This document shows, piece after piece, positions 63,430-64,000 of a stretch of DNA of 64,000 nt; position 1 is the stretch's first letter, and each line of letters starts with the position of its first letter. The DNA is from Rouxiella badensis (GTDB taxonomy: Bacteria > Pseudomonadota > Gammaproteobacteria > Enterobacterales > Enterobacteriaceae): assembly GCA_026967495.1 (NCBI GenBank), contig CP114060.1, forward strand, positions 4,216,001 to 4,280,000, written 5' to 3'. The notes beneath the pieces are model-generated. The model did no database searches. It was not told the origin of the DNA and worked only from the letters and a program-made list of their open reading frames with translations. The translations under genes were made by a program, and so were the position numbers.

Positions 63430-63962
63430 AGAGAATTCTCCAAAAATAAAGGGCGTCACACGGTCGTATTTTTCATTCGTTTGCTCAGCGGCATCGAGTT
63501 TTCATGTAAACAATCTGCAAAAACTGCAAAAGGCACAGAACAATACATAAGCAAAAAAAGAGTCTACAGCGTCAGGTCGAACGCGTACCAGGTAAAACCT
63601 GAAAGCAAAAACATGACTGCGGAAATAAAAAAATAAATTTAAGCTAATTAAATTAACCGGCATATTTTACTGCATCCGAGGGAAATTAACCAAGCATTCA
63701 TTGCAAAATCTTATCGTTTAAAAATGTAAAACTTAAATTCCATTCAGGAATCGATTACAGCGCAAGCACACAACAAAAGACTTTAAAATCATACAATAGC
63801 GTGTTTTACAACCCCTAATATCGAGTGCCTATCTACGATAAATATGACTTAGATCAACGATTATTTATTAACGAACAAAATAACAGCAGCCTAACCAAGG
63901 GATATATTGCTGATTTCAACGCGGATTATTTTCTTCTGCTAGTTCAGTTAACGGTTTTTAAT
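63430..63962. promoter_or_regulatory. uvrY upstream region
   Basis: 533 bp, strongly AT-rich, with no convincing ORF (the plus-strand frames here are antisense extensions of uvrY). It should contain the uvrY promoter and that of a divergent gene starting near 63963. No clear operator seen. Confidence 0.5.
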
Positions 63963-64000
63963 ATGAAAAAAGCGCCGGTTGTACCTGAACTATTCTCAAC
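63963..64000 (+). CDS. Start of an unidentified gene, cut by the window edge
   Basis: ATG at 63963 opens MKKAPVVPELFS at the very end of the window, divergent from uvrY. Twelve residues are too few to identify. Confidence 0.3.
   Translation, partial: MKKAPVVPELFS

Overview
The window is chromosomal DNA from a gammaproteobacterium of the order Enterobacterales. Gene content and order follow the Escherichia coli 23-24 min region: plsX-rpmF-yceD / maf / rluC / rne / pyrC / dinI / bssS / solA / trhO / lpxL / mdtG / msyB / yceK / opgH-opgG / opgC. It also carries the E. coli uvrY-uvrC-pgsA-glyW-cysT-leuZ block. Protein divergence from E. coli and the mix of transporters suggest a non-Escherichia member, perhaps Yersiniaceae such as the Rahnella/Ewingella/Rouxiella group. 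That placement is an inference.

Layout. 1-11.4 kb: conserved housekeeping genes for phospholipid synthesis, ribosomal protein L32, pseudouridylation, RNase E with a long structured leader, dihydroorotase, and SOS-controlled dinI behind a near-perfect LexA box. 11.5-14 kb: a BglJ/RcsA-like orphan regulator and a frameshifted ProP-like transporter. 14.5-23.3 kb: trhO, an old yellow enzyme, lpxL, a DoxX protein, mdtG, a GNAT acetyltransferase coupled to an atypical carbamoyltransferase-like gene, msyB and yceK. 23.6-31.2 kb: an osmoregulated periplasmic glucan cluster (opgB-like, opgH, opgG, opgC). 31.2-44.4 kb: an EmrAB-like pump with a divergent IclR regulator, a universal stress protein, several small conserved genes (yccJ, ylaC), disrupted sbmC-like and deoR genes, a PphA-like phosphatase, a P-loop kinase, and a cupin / exported Rossmann oxidoreductase / nucleotide-transporter-like trio. 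44.7-52.1 kb: an MFS transporter and a FUSC-MHS-FUSC arrangement of paralogous efflux proteins. 52.2-58.0 kb: a compact phage-derived locus (CI-type repressor, Q antiterminator, Ig-like protein, holin, SAR endolysin, Rz/Rz1 spanins, beta-helix tailspike) with no capsid, tail-tube or replication genes. 58-60.2 kb: yodC-like gene, two tiny membrane ORFs, an integrase remnant bounded by a 30-bp repeat of the leuZ 3' end, then three tRNAs. 60.3-63.4 kb: pgsA, uvrC, uvrY.

Many conserved genes are broken by single-base indels, often in short homopolymers: proP-like, trhO, opgB-like, sbmC-like, deoR twice, cupin twice, the oxidoreductase, integrase and uvrC. The essential gene pgsA has an in-frame TGA. 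Either the sequence has a high indel error rate or the strain is undergoing gene decay. Broken essential and core genes favour error, and this should temper any pseudogene claim.

The most unusual item is the phage-derived locus. It keeps a cleavable repressor, an antiterminator, a complete three-membrane lysis system and a receptor-binding/depolymerase-type protein, but no virion genes. It is either a prophage reduced to its late end or a domesticated lysis/release system.
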